DNA of 64,000 bases from NCBI GenBank assembly GCA_016706565.1, contig JADJJI010000005.1, positions 561,566 through 625,565 on the forward strand, in the 5' to 3' direction. This document shows positions 46,879 to 61,138 of the stretch, piece by piece. The position numbers were made by a program, and so were the translations under genes. The first letter of the stretch is position 1; each line of letters opens with the position of its first letter. A model generated the notes under the pieces. The model did not search any database, had not been told where the DNA came from, and saw nothing but the letters and a program-made list of their open reading frames with translations. This DNA comes from Piscinibacter sp. Lineage in GTDB: Bacteria; Pseudomonadota; Gammaproteobacteria; Burkholderiales; Burkholderiaceae_C.

Positions 46879-48263
46879 CACGCCGCCGTCAGCCGCCGAG
46901 CGCGGCTGACGCGCCGATGCGTGGCCCGCGCATGGGCCAGCCAGCCTCGCCTTTGCCAGCGCGCGGCCATCAGCAGGCCGCGCAGCCACTCGTCGGCCGT
47001 GTAGGCAATCCACACGCCGACCAGGCCCAGCCCGAAGTGCACGCCCAGCAGCCAGGCGCCGCCGGCCATCACCAGCAGCATCGACAGGCTGCCCGCCGCC
47101 ACCGGGTAGCGCGCGTCGCCGGTGGCGCGCAGGGCGTTGATGACGACCAGGTTGAAGACGCGGCCCGGCTCGAGCAGCACGGCGATCCACAGGAGCTTCG
47201 AGCCCCACGACACCACCTGTGCGTCACGGGTGAACAGCGGCAGCGTCCAGGGCGCGCTGAGCGCGGCGGCGAGCGCGCCGAGAGTGCCGACGACCAGCCC
47301 CCAGCGCATGCTCCGGTGCACCAGCCGGTCCGCCTCGTGCAGGCGGCCCGCGCCGATCAGGTGGCCGACGAGGATCTCGCTCGCAAAGCCGACCGCCACG
47401 CCGAACAGCAGCACGAAGTGCTGGATCTGCAGGGTGTAGCTCTGCGCGGCCAGCTCGGGCACTCCCATGCGCGCCGCCATCGCCACGGTGACCATCATCG
47501 CCAGGCGCCAGGCGATGTTCTCCGCCGCTCCGGGCAGCCCGATGTGCAGCACCGGCGCGAGCCGTTCATGGCGGATGACCCACCAGTCGCGACGTGTCGG
47601 CACGATGGCCAGCCGGCGCCGCCACAGCCACAGGTGCAGCACCAGGCCGAGCGCGCGGCTCGCGGCCAGAGCGATCGCGAAGCCCGGCAAGCCGAGCGCC
47701 GGCAGCGGCCCGCTGCCGTCCATCAGCGGCACGCACAGCAGCAGGTGCAGCGCGTGCATGGCCAGCATCACCAGCAGCGTGTCGCGGGCATGCAGGTGGG
47801 CGCGCATCACTGCGGCCATGCTGGCGTTGAAGGCGTCCAGCGCCAGCCCGATCGCCAGGTACTGCAGGAAAGGCTGTGCCAGCGGCAGCACCGCGTCGGG
47901 TGCGTTGAGCAGCCGCAGCAGGCCGCCGGCACCGGCAGCCACGCACAAGCCCGCCCCCAGCCCCAGCCAGCTGCTCGCGCCGAGCGCGGCGCGAGCCGAG
48001 GCGTCGGCCCCGGCCCGGTCGCCGGCGCCGAGCTGCTGCGTGATGACCACGCTGACGCCCATGCTGACGATGCGAAACAGCAGGAAGAAGGCCTGCTGCA
48101 CGTGGTTGGACATCGCATAGGCGCCGGAGGCCGCATCGGACACGCGCGCGGCCAGCGCCAGGCCGGCCAGGCCGACCAGCGTGCCCAGCAGCAGCTCGGC
48201 GAACAGCGGCCAGGTGATCGCCACCAGCCCGGGCCGGCCGGGCGCAGCACGCGGTGGGTTCAT
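46878..48263 (-). CDS. MATE family efflux transporter
   Basis: 461 residues, about twelve membrane segments in two similar halves. WPLFAELLLGTLVGLAGLAL opens the first half, and MRWGLVVGTLGALAAALS falls in the second. MATE proteins expel drugs or metabolites with Na+ or H+. The ATG at 48263 abuts the DeoR stop directly (TGAATG), so exporter and regulator are co-transcribed. DeoR proteins usually sense sugar phosphates, so a link to the exporter is unusual and may only be positional. Substrate unknown. Confidence 0.85.
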   Translation of the reverse strand: MNPPRAAPGRPGLVAITWPLFAELLLGTLVGLAGLALAARVSDAASGAYAMSNHVQQAFFLLFRIVSMGVSVVITQQLGAGDRAGADASARAALGASSWLGLGAGLCVAAGAGGLLRLLNAPDAVLPLAQPFLQYLAIGLALDAFNASMAAVMRAHLHARDTLLVMLAMHALHLLLCVPLMDGSGPLPALGLPGFAIALAASRALGLVLHLWLWRRRLAIVPTRRDWWVIRHERLAPVLHIGLPGAAENIAWRLAMMVTVAMAARMGVPELAAQSYTLQIQHFVLLFGVAVGFASEILVGHLIGAGRLHEADRLVHRSMRWGLVVGTLGALAAALSAPWTLPLFTRDAQVVSWGSKLLWIAVLLEPGRVFNLVVINALRATGDARYPVAAGSLSMLLVMAGGAWLLGVHFGLGLVGVWIAYTADEWLRGLLMAARWQRRGWLAHARATHRRVSRARRLTAA

Positions 48264-49043
48264 TCAGACGCGCTCGACCTTGACCGCGGCACGCAGCCAG
48301 GCCGGCTGCGCATCGCTGACCACCAGATCGAGTTCCTGCAGGCTGGCCACGGCGCTGGGCGCCACCACGTCGAGCTTGGTGGCGTCGGTCAGCACGATGC
48401 GGCGTGCGGCGCCTTCGACCATGGCGCGCTTGATCGCCGCCTCTTGCGCATCGTGCGCCGTCAGCCCGGCACGCGGATGCAGCGCGCAGGCACCGAGGAA
48501 GGCGATGTCCGCGCGGTGCGCGCGCACCGTGGCCAGCGCAGCCTCGCCGACGAAGATGCGCGGCGCCGGCAGCCAGTCGCCGCCGGCGAGCACCAGGCGG
48601 ATCTGCGGCTCGTCGGAGACGGCCAGCGCCACGTCCAGAGAGTGCGTGATGACCGTCAGCGGGCGTGGCGAATCGGCAGCCTTGAGCTGCTGCACGAGCG
48701 CCAGCGTGGTCGTGCCGCCGTCGATGAACAGGCTGTCGTTGGCTTGCACGTGGCGTGCACCGGCCAGCGCGATGGCGCGCTTGGCGCCGGTGAGCACGCC
48801 GGCACGCTGTGCGGTGGGCAGCACGGTGGCGTGCAAGGCCACGGCGCCGCCGTGGGTCTTCTGCACGAGGCCGCGGGCGGCGAGCTGGCGCAGGTCGCGC
48901 CGCACCGTGTCTTCAGAGACCGCGTACTCGGCGGCGAGCTGCGCCACCTCCACACGGCCAAACTCGCGCAGCGCCTGCGCGATGCGCTGCTGGCGCTCGG
49001 CGGCGAAGCGCGGCGGCTCGGCGGGGCGGGGTCGGGCGGTCAC
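48264..49043 (-). CDS. DeoR/GlpR family transcriptional regulator
   Basis: 259 residues from a GTG at 49043, chosen because residues upstream do not look coding. The DeoR helix-turn-helix is FGRVEVAQLAAEYAVSEDTV followed by RRDLRQLAARGLVQKTHGG. A sugar-phosphate sensing domain contains DGGTTTLALVQQL and LTDATKLDV. It is divergent from an MFS transporter, with a palindrome TGCACG-AA-CGTGCA between, and precedes the MATE gene. Control of both neighbours is plausible. Confidence 0.88.
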   Translation of the reverse strand: MTARPRPAEPPRFAAERQQRIAQALREFGRVEVAQLAAEYAVSEDTVRRDLRQLAARGLVQKTHGGAVALHATVLPTAQRAGVLTGAKRAIALAGARHVQANDSLFIDGGTTTLALVQQLKAADSPRPLTVITHSLDVALAVSDEPQIRLVLAGGDWLPAPRIFVGEAALATVRAHRADIAFLGACALHPRAGLTAHDAQEAAIKRAMVEGAARRIVLTDATKLDVVAPSAVASLQELDLVVSDAQPAWLRAAVKVERV

Positions 49044-49061
49044 GTCGAGTTTGCTGGTTTG

Positions 49062-49075
49062 TGCACGAACGTGCA
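49062..49075. promoter_or_regulatory. putative DeoR operator
   Basis: TGCACG-AA-CGTGCA is a perfect six-base inverted repeat with a two-base centre, 13 bases before the MFS start and 19 before the DeoR start. Its place between divergent regulator and transporter genes is typical of an autoregulated operator. Confidence 0.6.
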
Positions 49076-49087
49076 AATTACAGCACA

Positions 49088-50281
49088 ATGCAGCACATGC
49101 AAGCAAGCGACTTGTCCCATCCCGCTGCCGCGCCGGCCTCCGGCGACGCGCTGCGTCCGTGGCACCGGGCGATCCGCGCGCAGTTCTTCGTGCTCGGCGG
49201 CGCCATGGGCGCCTGGGGTGCGCAGGTGCCCGCGGTGAAGCAGCAGTACGCCCTGGACGAGCAGTCGCTGTCGGTGGCCCTGCTCGCCGCGGCGGGCGGC
49301 GCCGTGCTGTGCCTGCTCACCGCCGGGGCGCTGGTGGCGCGCTTCGGCGTGCGCCGCTGCGTGCTGGTGGCCGGGATGCTGATGTGCGCGGCGCTCGTGG
49401 GCGTGCTGCTGTCTAGCCACTACGGCGTGCTGCTGTCGCTGATGCTGCTGCTCGGGGCGGCAAGTGCGCTGTTCGATGTCTCCATCAATTCCGACGGAAA
49501 CCATCTCGAAGAGCAGGCGCGGCGCAAGGTGATGAGCGGGCTGCATGCGATGTTCAGCCTGGGCGGCATGATCGGCGCGCTCGCCGCCGCTGGTCTGCAC
49601 CGTGCCGGGCTGCCCGCACCGGCGCAGCTCGCCGGCAGCGCGCTGCTGTTGGTGCCGTTGCTGCTGTGGGCGGCAGCGCGCATGAGTTCGATCCGCTCGG
49701 ACAGCGAGGAGTCGCCCGCACCGATTGCCTGGCCGCGCGGCGTGCTGCTGTGGATGGGCTTGCTCACCGCGCTGTGCATGGTCGCCGAAGGTTCGATGTA
49801 CGACTGGAGCGCCTTGTTCGTGCAGCAGGAGCGCCACACCGACGCGGCCACCGGCGCACTCGGCTTCGCCGCCTTCAGCGCCGCGATGGCGATCGGCCGG
49901 CTGTTCGGCGACCGCGTGCGCGAACGCCTCAGCTCGACGGCGCTGTTGCGCCTGTCGGGGGCAGTTGCCGCGCTGGGCATGGCACTCGCGCTGACCGTGG
50001 CCGCGCCGTGGGCAGCGCTGCTGGGCTTCATGCTCGTCGGCCTGGGCCTGGCCAACGTGGTGCCGGTGCTGTTCGCCGCCGCTGCGCAGGTGCCCGGCGT
50101 GGCTGCGGCGCACGGCGTGGCCGCGGTGTCGTCGGTGGGCTACCTCGGCTTCATGGTCGGCCCGCCGCTGATCGGCGCGCTGGCGCGCTGGAGTTCGTTG
50201 ACCACCGCGCTCTGGGCGGTGGCGCTGTTCGCCGTGCTGATGGCGGCGGCGGCGCGTGCGGTACTCACCCGCGCACGTTGA
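49088..50281 (+). CDS. MFS transporter
   Basis: 397 residues with about twelve membrane segments. The loop between segments 2 and 3 has the MFS motif GALVARFGVRRCVLV, and LFDVSINSDGNHLEEQARRK precedes the middle. It resembles the FucP/YbjJ-like MFS group. Alternative start at 49097 is possible. It is divergent from the DeoR regulator, whose sugar-phosphate sensor suggests a sugar or sugar-derivative substrate; this is inference. Confidence 0.85.
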   Translation: MQHMQASDLSHPAAAPASGDALRPWHRAIRAQFFVLGGAMGAWGAQVPAVKQQYALDEQSLSVALLAAAGGAVLCLLTAGALVARFGVRRCVLVAGMLMCAALVGVLLSSHYGVLLSLMLLLGAASALFDVSINSDGNHLEEQARRKVMSGLHAMFSLGGMIGALAAAGLHRAGLPAPAQLAGSALLLVPLLLWAAARMSSIRSDSEESPAPIAWPRGVLLWMGLLTALCMVAEGSMYDWSALFVQQERHTDAATGALGFAAFSAAMAIGRLFGDRVRERLSSTALLRLSGAVAALGMALALTVAAPWAALLGFMLVGLGLANVVPVLFAAAAQVPGVAAAHGVAAVSSVGYLGFMVGPPLIGALARWSSLTTALWAVALFAVLMAAAARAVLTRAR

Positions 50282-50287
50282 ACCGGC

Positions 50288-51061
50288 TCAATCCTCGAGC
50301 TCGGCCTTGGCCATCTCGACGTCCAGCCGCTCCATGGCGTCGGCCGGGTCGAAGGCAGCCGCGTCGGCATAGAGCTTCTCGGCTTCCTTCATCTTCTTGT
50401 CGCCCTCGAGCATGACCAGGCCGTTGGCGTACTCGACCATCGCGATCGCCGAGTTCGGGTTCAGCTTGAGCGCGGTCTTGTACATCAGCAGGCCCTGGTC
50501 CTTGCTGGCGCCCTGGGTGCGGCCGAGCAGCGAGCCCACCTTGTCGATCACCTCGGCGTGGAAGGCGCCCAGCGCGATGTGCGCATCGGCATGGCGAGGC
50601 TGCAGCTTGATGGCGGTTTCCAGCGCGGTCTTCACCTTGCTGCCCAGGCCCTGTGCCAGCGCCTTGGCCACGCTGATGCCCTGGCTGTAGCGGCCCAGCG
50701 CGTAGGCCTGCCAGTAGTAGGCGTTCGGGTTCTTCGGCTCCTCGGCCTGCTGTGCCTCGGCACGCTCGGAGACTTCCATGAACATCGCCAGGCGCGTCTT
50801 CTCGCTCTTCTCGAGGTAGTTGGCGTAGATGGACATTGCCTTGTTGGCCACCGTGATGCCGGCGCCGCCCGCCTTCAGGCCGGCGTCGTAGGCCTTCTGG
50901 AACTCGCCAGCATGGAACAGCGACCAGGCCGCCAGCACCTTGGCGTCGGTGGGCAGCGGCTCCGCATCGCCGCCGTGCAGGCGCGTCCACTTCTTCTTGA
51001 GCGCCGCGGCGTCGTAGGTGTAGTCAGAGGCGTCGTGCGGGAAGGCGGTCCATTTGGCCAT
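50288..51061 (-). CDS. TPR-like protein of unknown function
   Basis: 257 residues, no signal peptide or membrane helix. Helical repeats resembling TPR motifs are visible: VLAAWSLFHAGEFQKAYDAG, ALETAIKLQPRHADAHIALG and YKTALKLNPNSAIAMVEYAN. Such proteins scaffold others. It starts with a good AGGAGA site and follows the TetR gene by 31 bases, so the two may be co-transcribed. I do not recognise a specific family beyond a Burkholderiales hypothetical. Confidence 0.75.
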   Translation of the reverse strand: MAKWTAFPHDASDYTYDAAALKKKWTRLHGGDAEPLPTDAKVLAAWSLFHAGEFQKAYDAGLKAGGAGITVANKAMSIYANYLEKSEKTRLAMFMEVSERAEAQQAEEPKNPNAYYWQAYALGRYSQGISVAKALAQGLGSKVKTALETAIKLQPRHADAHIALGAFHAEVIDKVGSLLGRTQGASKDQGLLMYKTALKLNPNSAIAMVEYANGLVMLEGDKKMKEAEKLYADAAAFDPADAMERLDVEMAKAELED

Positions 51062-51092
51062 GGTCTTGTCTCCTGGGTTTGCTGCAGCAGCG

Positions 51093-51755
51093 TCAGTTCT
51101 TGTTGTAGTGGCCCACCAGCGCGTGCAGGTGCTCGCGCTGCGAAGGCTCGAGGTAGGGGATCAGCAGGCTGAGCACGTGGAAGGCGCCGCGCATCAGCGC
51201 CGCGCCGGCCGACTCGGGCTCGAGTGCGCGGCGCGGGTCGCGCACGTACTCGTAGCTCAGCCAGTAGGTCAGCACCACCGCCATCGCGGTGGCCACGGGT
51301 TCGATGTCGCGCGGCTCGATCTTCATCGCGCCGCCGCGCACCAGGCCGGCGATCACCGCCTGGATGGCCTGGTTCTTGTTGCGCAGCACGAACTGGAAAT
51401 GCGTCTCCAGGCGGCGGTTCTTGGAGAGCAGATCGTTCAGGTCGCGGTACAGGAAGCGGTACTGCCAGATCAGCTCGAAGAGCATGTGGAACAGCAGCCA
51501 GGCGTCCTCGACGTTGCGCACCTGGTCGGCGGCCTGCAGCAGCTCGCCGAGCGACTTCTCGTAGCGGTCGAACAGGCTGTTGATCAGCTCGTCCTTGGCC
51601 GGGTAGTGGTAGTAGAGGTTCCCTGGGCTGATGTTCAGCTCGGCGGAGATCAGCGTCGTCGAGACGTTCGGCTCGCCGAAGCGGTTGAACAGCTCGAGCG
51701 TGACCTCCAGGATGCGTTCGGCCGTGCGGCGCGGTTTTTTGGCTTGCGTGGCCAT
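51093..51755 (-). CDS. TetR family transcriptional regulator
   Basis: 220 residues. The N-terminal helix-turn-helix is ILEVTLELFNRFGEPNVSTT followed by ISAELNISPGNLYYHYPAKD, classic TetR. The C-terminal helical domain (LWQYRF, LNDLLSKNRRLETHFQ) suggests the subgroup often linked to fatty-acid or phasin regulation, but the ligand is unknown. It is divergent from the ABC exporter across 117 bases and may control it. Confidence 0.9.
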   Translation of the reverse strand: MATQAKKPRRTAERILEVTLELFNRFGEPNVSTTLISAELNISPGNLYYHYPAKDELINSLFDRYEKSLGELLQAADQVRNVEDAWLLFHMLFELIWQYRFLYRDLNDLLSKNRRLETHFQFVLRNKNQAIQAVIAGLVRGGAMKIEPRDIEPVATAMAVVLTYWLSYEYVRDPRRALEPESAGAALMRGAFHVLSLLIPYLEPSQREHLHALVGHYNKN

Positions 51756-51872
51756 GGGTGCCTGCAGTGGGTGGCGGGAATCTAGCACCCTTCGCCCGGG
51801 CGGCACACGAGCGTCGCCCCTAATGGGCAGCGCCCGGCAAGCCGGGAACACGCTGCCTACAATCTGCCGCCC

Positions 51873-52789
<917 letters not shown>

Positions 52790-52793
<4 letters not shown>

Positions 52794-53557
52794 ACGGCGC
52801 GTTGTCGGGCGCACGCACGCTGCTCTACAAGGAGGTGCTGCGCTTCTGGAAGGTCAGCTTCCAGACGGTCGCGGCGCCGGTGCTCACCGCGGTGCTGTAC
52901 CTGCTGATCTTCGGCCACGTGCTTGAAGACCACGTGAAGGTGTTCGAAACGGTCGGCTACACCAGCTTCCTCATCCCCGGCCTGGTGATGATGAGCGTGC
53001 TGCAGAACGCCTTCGCCAACAGCAGCAGCTCGCTGATCCAGAGCAAGATCACCGGCAACCTGGTGTTCCTGCTCGTCACGCCGCTGTCGCACTGGGCCTG
53101 GTTCGTGGCCTATGTGGGCGCCTCGATGGTGCGCGGGCTGGTGGTGGGCAGCGGTGTGCTGCTGGTCACGCTGTGGTTCGCGCCGCTGCATGCGGTGGAG
53201 CCTTGGTGGATCGTGGTCTTCGCGTTCCTCGGGGCCGGCATGCTGGGGTCGCTGGGGCTGATCGCCGGGCTGTGGGCGGAGAAGTTCGACCAGATGGCAG
53301 GCTTCCAGAACTTCATCATCATGCCGATGACGTTTCTCTCGGGCGTCTTCTATTCGGTGCATTCGCTGCCTGCGTTCTGGCAGACGGTGAGCCATCTGAA
53401 TCCGTTCTTCTACATGATCGATGGGTTTCGGCGGGGGTTCTTCGGGGTGAGTGATGTGTCGCCTTGGTTCAGCCTTTCCGTCGTCGGGACGAGCTTCGTG
53501 CTCGTCGCTGGCGTTGCGCTTCACCTGCTGCGGACCGGGTACAAGATCCGGCACTGA
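52790..53557 (+). CDS. ABC-2 type transporter permease (YadH-like)
   Basis: 255 residues with about six membrane segments. QTVAAPVLTAVLYLLIFGHV is the first, and the ABC-2 motif region is LPAFWQTVSHLNPFFYMIDG near residue 200. It pairs with the ATPase encoded upstream, with which it shares four bases, to form an exporter. The sequence is close to the YadH group. Confidence 0.9.
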
Positions 53558-53608
53558 TCGTTGCGGGAGCCCCCCGGGCCTCCCACACGAGGGAATGCTG
53601 GGCGCAGC

Positions 53609-53614
53609 TAGAAT
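53609..53614 (+). promoter_or_regulatory. possible -10 element before bolA
   Basis: TAGAAT at 53609-53614 lies 10 bases before the bolA ATG, a spacing and hexamer often seen in this group of bacteria. No clear -35 is visible, and a leader of only a few bases would result. Confidence 0.3.
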
Positions 53615-53624
53615 CCCGACCATC

Positions 53625-55894
<2,270 letters not shown>

Positions 55895-55898
<4 letters not shown>

Positions 55899-57217
55899 CC
55901 GTGGCCATCCGCCAGCTCGCCACCACCCGCGCCGACTTCGAGGCCGAGTTCGCGCGGGTGCTGCACTGGTCGGCCGAGACCGACGCGGCGATCGAGCAGC
56001 GCGTGGCCGACATCCTCGCCGACGTCGAAATGCGCGGCGACGCCGCAGTGCTGGAATACACGCAGCGATTCGACGGGTTGGCTGCGAAGTCCATGGCCGA
56101 GTTGGAGATCACGCAAGACGAGTTGAAAGCCGCGCTGGCGCAGATCACGCCGGCCCAGCGCAGCGCGCTCGAAGCCGCCGCCGCCCGGGTGCGCGACTAC
56201 CACCAGCGCCAGCTCGAGGCCTGCGGCCGCAGCTGGAGCTACCGCGACGCCGACGGCACGCTGCTCGGCCAGAAGGTCACGCCGCTGGACCGCGTGGGCA
56301 TCTACGTGCCCGGCGGCAAGGCGGCCTACCCGTCCAGCGTGCTGATGAACGCGGTGCCGGCGCATGTGGCCGGCGTCGGCGAGATCATCATGGTGGTGCC
56401 CACCCCCAAGGGGGAGCGCAATGCGCTGGTGCTGGCCGCCGCGGCGGTGGCCGGCGTGAGCCGCGCCTTCACCATCGGCGGCGCGCAGGCGGTCGGCGCG
56501 CTGGCGCACGGCACGGCCACCGTGCCCGCGGTGGACAAGATCACCGGCCCGGGCAATGCCTACGTGGCCAGCGCCAAGCGGCGCGTGTTCGGCAAGGTCG
56601 GCATCGACATGATCGCGGGGCCGAGCGAGATCCTCGTGCTGGCCGACGGCAGCACGCCGGCCGACTGGGTGGCGATGGACCTGTTCAGCCAGGCCGAGCA
56701 CGACGAGCTGGCGCAAAGCATCCTGCTGTGCCCGGACGCCGACTACATCGCGCGGGTGTTGGCCGCCATCGACCGCCTGCTGCCCGGCATGCCGCGCCGC
56801 GACGTGATCCGTGCCTCGCTCGAAGGCCGCGGCGCGCTGATCCACACGCGCTCGATGGAAGAAGCCTGCGCGATCAGCAACCGCATCGCGCCGGAGCACC
56901 TGGAGGTGTCCAGCCGCGACCCGCACCGCTGGGAGCCGCTGCTGCGCCATGCCGGCGCGATCTTCCTCGGTGCCTACACCAGCGAGAGCCTGGGCGACTA
57001 CTGCGCCGGCCCGAACCACGTGCTGCCCACCTCGGGCACGGCGCGCTTCAGCTCGCCGCTGGGCGTGTACGACTTCCAGAAGCGCAGCAGCCTGATCGAG
57101 GTGAGCGAGGCCGGCGCGCAGGTGCTGGGCCCGATCGCCGCCGAGCTGGCTTATGGCGAAGGGCTGCAGGCGCACGCCCAGGCCGCAGAGTTCCGGCTGA
57201 AGGGGAAGCAGCGATGA
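55895..57217 (+). CDS. hisD: histidinol dehydrogenase
   Basis: 440 residues, typical. It oxidises histidinol to histidine with NAD. Family marks include [20 protein letters not shown], the catalytic pocket [12 protein letters not shown], and SQAEHDE containing a zinc ligand and catalytic His region; [15 protein letters not shown] is near the end. It overlaps hisG and hisC by four bases each. Confidence 0.96.
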
Positions 57218-58296
57218 GCCTCGAAGACCGCATGAAGCAGGTGATCCGCCAGGACGTGCAGTCGATGCACGCCTACGCGATCCAGCCCAGCGCCGGCTTC
57301 GTCAAGCTCGACGCCATGGAGAACCCGTTCCGCCTGCCGCCCGAACTGCAGCGCGAACTCGGAGAACGGCTCGGCCGCGTGGCGATCAACCGCTATCCGA
57401 CGCAGTGCGTGGCCGACGTGATCGCGGCGCTGACGACGCATGTCAAGCCGCCGCCCGGCTGCAAGCTGATGCTGGGCAACGGCTCCGACGAGTTGATCAG
57501 CCTGCTGGCGCTGGCCTGCGACGTGCCCGGCAACACCATCCTCGCGCCGCTGCCCGGCTTCGTGATGTACGAGATGTCGGCCAAGCTGCAGGGGCTGAAG
57601 TTCGTCGGCGTGCCGCTGACGGCGAGCTTCGAGCTCGACGAAACGGCGATGCTCGCGGCGATCGAGCAGCACCGCCCGGCGATCACCTACATCGCCTACC
57701 CGAACAACCCGACGGCCAACCTGTTCGACGATCGCGTCGTCGACCGCATCGTCGCGGCGGTCGGTGCGCAGCAGGGGCTGGTGGTGTTCGACGAGGCCTA
57801 CCAGCCGTTCTCGTCCAAGACCTGGATGCAGCGCATGGGGCAGCACGAACATGTGCTGGTGATGCGCACGCTGTCCAAGTTCGGCCTGGCCGGCGTGCGC
57901 CTGGGCTACATGGCCGGCGCGGCCGCACTGATCGACGAGGTCGACAAGGTGCGCCCACCGTACAACATCAGCGTGCTCAACGCCGAGGCGACGCTGTTCG
58001 CGCTGGAGCATGCCGACGAGTTCGCGCGGCAGGCGGCGATCCTGTGCGAGGAGCGCGCACGGCTGCAGAAGGCGCTGGCCGCGATGCCCGGCGTGACGGC
58101 CTTCCCGAGCGAAGCGAACATGATCCTGGTGCGCGTGCCCGATGCGAAGCGCGCCTTCGAGGGCATGAAGCAGCGCGGCGTACTGGTCAAGCACATCGCC
58201 GGCCTGCACCCGCTGCTGGCCGACTGCCTGCGCCTGACCGTGGGCACGCCGGAAGAGAACACCCTGATGATCGACGCCCTGAAAGCGAGCCTGTGA
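57214..58296 (+). CDS. hisC: histidinol-phosphate aminotransferase
   Basis: 360 residues. Fold-type I aminotransferase with the PLP-binding Lys in [15 protein letters not shown] near residue 225 and the NPNNPT-like [12 protein letters not shown]. It transaminates imidazole-acetol phosphate. The ATG overlaps the hisD stop (ATGA), and the stop overlaps hisB (TGATG). Confidence 0.95.
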   Translation: MSLEDRMKQVIRQDVQSMHAYAIQPSAGFVKLDAMENPFRLPPELQRELGERLGRVAINRYPTQCVADVIAALTTHVKPPPGCKLMLGNGSDELISLLALACDVPGNTILAPLPGFVMYEMSAKLQGLKFVGVPLTASFELDETAMLAAIEQHRPAITYIAYPNNPTANLFDDRVVDRIVAAVGAQQGLVVFDEAYQPFSSKTWMQRMGQHEHVLVMRTLSKFGLAGVRLGYMAGAAALIDEVDKVRPPYNISVLNAEATLFALEHADEFARQAAILCEERARLQKALAAMPGVTAFPSEANMILVRVPDAKRAFEGMKQRGVLVKHIAGLHPLLADCLRLTVGTPEENTLMIDALKASL

Positions 58297-58889
58297 TGAC
58301 CCAGAGAACCGCCGACGTCACCCGCAACACCAAGGAGACGCAGATCCGCGCGCGGATCAACCTCGACGGCACCGGCGAAGCCAAGCTCGCCACCGGCATC
58401 GGCTTCTTCGACCACATGCTCGACCAGATCGCCCGCCACGGGCTGATCGATCTCGACATCGATGCCAAGGGCGACCTGCACATCGACGGCCACCACACGG
58501 TGGAGGACGTCGGCATCACGCTGGGCATGGCAGTGGCGCAGGCGGTGGGCGACAAGAAGGGCCTGACCCGCTACGGCCACGCCTACGTGCCGCTGGACGA
58601 AGCGCTGTCGCGCGTGGTGGTCGACTTCTCGGGCCGTCCTGGGCTGCACATGAACGTGCCCTTCAAGAGCGGCATGGTCGGCGGTTTCGACACCCAGCTC
58701 ACCTACGAGTTCTTCCAGGGCTTCGCCAACCACGCGCTGGTGACGCTGCACATCGACAACCTGAAGGGCGAGAACGCTCACCACCAGGCCGAGACGGTGT
58801 TCAAGGCCTTCGGCCGCGCGCTGCGCATGGCGCTGGCGCTGGACCCGCGCTCCGCCGGCGTCATCCCGTCGACCAAGGGCTCGCTCTGA
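58296..58889 (+). CDS. hisB: imidazoleglycerol-phosphate dehydratase
   Basis: 197 residues, the monofunctional form. The manganese-binding motifs are [18 protein letters not shown] and later [14 protein letters not shown], all present. It removes water from imidazoleglycerol phosphate. In Burkholderia a marC gene often separates hisB and hisH; here the gap is only one base. Confidence 0.96.
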   Translation: MTQRTADVTRNTKETQIRARINLDGTGEAKLATGIGFFDHMLDQIARHGLIDLDIDAKGDLHIDGHHTVEDVGITLGMAVAQAVGDKKGLTRYGHAYVPLDEALSRVVVDFSGRPGLHMNVPFKSGMVGGFDTQLTYEFFQGFANHALVTLHIDNLKGENAHHQAETVFKAFGRALRMALALDPRSAGVIPSTKGSL

Positions 58890-58890
58890 C

Positions 58891-59538
58891 ATGGCCAGAA
58901 CCGTCGCCGTCGTCGACTACGGCATGGGCAACCTGCGCTCGGTGTCGCAGGCGGTGATGCACGTGGCGCAGGGCGAGGGCGTGGACGTGATCGTCACCTC
59001 CAGGCCCGAGGAGGTCTACGCCGCCGAGCGTATCGTGCTGCCGGGCCAGGGTGCGATGCCCGACTGCATGCGCGAGCTGCGCGACTCCGGCCTGCAGGAC
59101 GCCGTGCTCGACGCCGCCGCGCGCAAGCCGATGATGGGCGTGTGCGTGGGCATGCAGATGCTGCTGTCGCGAAGCGAGGAAGGGCCCACTGACGGGCTGG
59201 GCCTCGTTCCCGGCGAGGTGGTGCGCTTCCGGCTCGAGGGCCGGCTGCAGCCCGACGGCAGCCGCTTCAAGGTGCCGCAGATGGGCTGGAACCAGGTCAT
59301 CCAGGCCCGGCCGCACCCGATCTGGGCGGGCGTGCCCGACGACGCGTACTTCTATTTCGTGCACAGCTTCTATGCGCGGCCGTCGGACGCGCGCCACAGC
59401 GTGGGCGAGACGGACTACGGCGGCCGCTTTACCTGCGCGCTCGCGCGCGATAACATTTTTGCCACCCAGTTCCACCCCGAGAAGAGCGCCGAGCACGGCC
59501 TCGCGCTGTACCGCAACTTCCTGCACTGGAATCCGTGA
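58891..59538 (+). CDS. hisH: imidazole glycerol phosphate synthase, glutamine amidotransferase subunit
   Basis: 215 residues. The class I amidotransferase triad is visible: Cys85 in [11 protein letters not shown], with His and Glu in [14 protein letters not shown] near the end. HisH makes ammonia from glutamine and passes it to HisF. The nucleophile elbow reads GVCVGMQ where GICLGMQ is usual, a mild change. A 68-base gap then precedes hisA. Confidence 0.95.
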   Translation: MARTVAVVDYGMGNLRSVSQAVMHVAQGEGVDVIVTSRPEEVYAAERIVLPGQGAMPDCMRELRDSGLQDAVLDAAARKPMMGVCVGMQMLLSRSEEGPTDGLGLVPGEVVRFRLEGRLQPDGSRFKVPQMGWNQVIQARPHPIWAGVPDDAYFYFVHSFYARPSDARHSVGETDYGGRFTCALARDNIFATQFHPEKSAEHGLALYRNFLHWNP

Positions 59539-59606
59539 CGGCTTTCCCCTGCTGATGCGACACCTCCTCGGGTGACCCCCTTCCTCCCTCACCAGCCCCC
59601 TCGGCC

Positions 59607-60353
59607 ATGCTGCTGATCCCCGCGATTGACCTGAAAGACGGTCGGTGTGTTCGCCTCAAGCAGGGCGACATGAGCGACTCCACCACCTTCGGCGAAGACC
59701 CGGCCGCGATGGCCCGACGATGGGTGGACGCCGGCGCGCGGCGCCTGCACCTGGTCGACCTGAACGGCGCCTTCGCCGGCAAGCCGGTCAACGAGGGCGC
59801 CATCAAGGCCATCCTGCGCGAAGTGGGCGACGAGATCCCGGTGCAGCTCGGCGGCGGCATCCGCGACCTCGACACCATCGAGCGCTACCTCGACGACGGC
59901 CTGAGCTACGTCATCATCGGCACCGCCGCGGTCAAGAACCCCGGCTTCCTGCACGACGCCTGCACGGCCTTCGGCGGCCACATCATCGTCGGCCTGGACG
60001 CCAAGGACGGCAAGGTCGCCACCGACGGCTGGAGCAAGCTCACCGGCCACGAGGTGGTCGACCTGGCGCAGAAGTTCCAGGACTACGGCGTCGAAGGCGT
60101 GATCTACACCGACATCGGCCGCGACGGCATGCTCAGCGGCATCAACATCGACGCCACCGTCAAGCTCGCACAGGCGCTGACGATTCCCGTGATCGCCTCG
60201 GGCGGCCTGTCCAACATGGCCGACATCGAGAAGCTGTGCGCGGTGGAATCCGAAGGCATCGAAGGCGTGATCTGTGGCCGTGCCATCTACACGGGCGACC
60301 TCGACTTCGCCGCCGGGCAGGCGCGCGCCGACGAACTCAACGGCGAGGCCTGA
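59607..60353 (+). CDS. hisA: phosphoribosylformimino-5-aminoimidazole carboxamide ribotide isomerase
   Basis: 248 residues, a TIM barrel with half-barrel symmetry. [17 protein letters not shown] carries the catalytic first-half Asp, and [14 protein letters not shown] the second. The phosphate loops are VQLGGGIRD and VIASGGLSN. It is followed five bases later by hisF. Confidence 0.96.
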   Translation: MLLIPAIDLKDGRCVRLKQGDMSDSTTFGEDPAAMARRWVDAGARRLHLVDLNGAFAGKPVNEGAIKAILREVGDEIPVQLGGGIRDLDTIERYLDDGLSYVIIGTAAVKNPGFLHDACTAFGGHIIVGLDAKDGKVATDGWSKLTGHEVVDLAQKFQDYGVEGVIYTDIGRDGMLSGINIDATVKLAQALTIPVIASGGLSNMADIEKLCAVESEGIEGVICGRAIYTGDLDFAAGQARADELNGEA

Positions 60354-60358
60354 CGGAG

Positions 60359-61134
<776 letters not shown>

Positions 61135-61138
<4 letters not shown>

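Noticed and set aside
51831-51846. GCCCGGC/GCCGGG hairpin as a terminator before the ABC exporter
   Set aside because: It is short, lies in a divergent promoter region, and has no T-run on either side.
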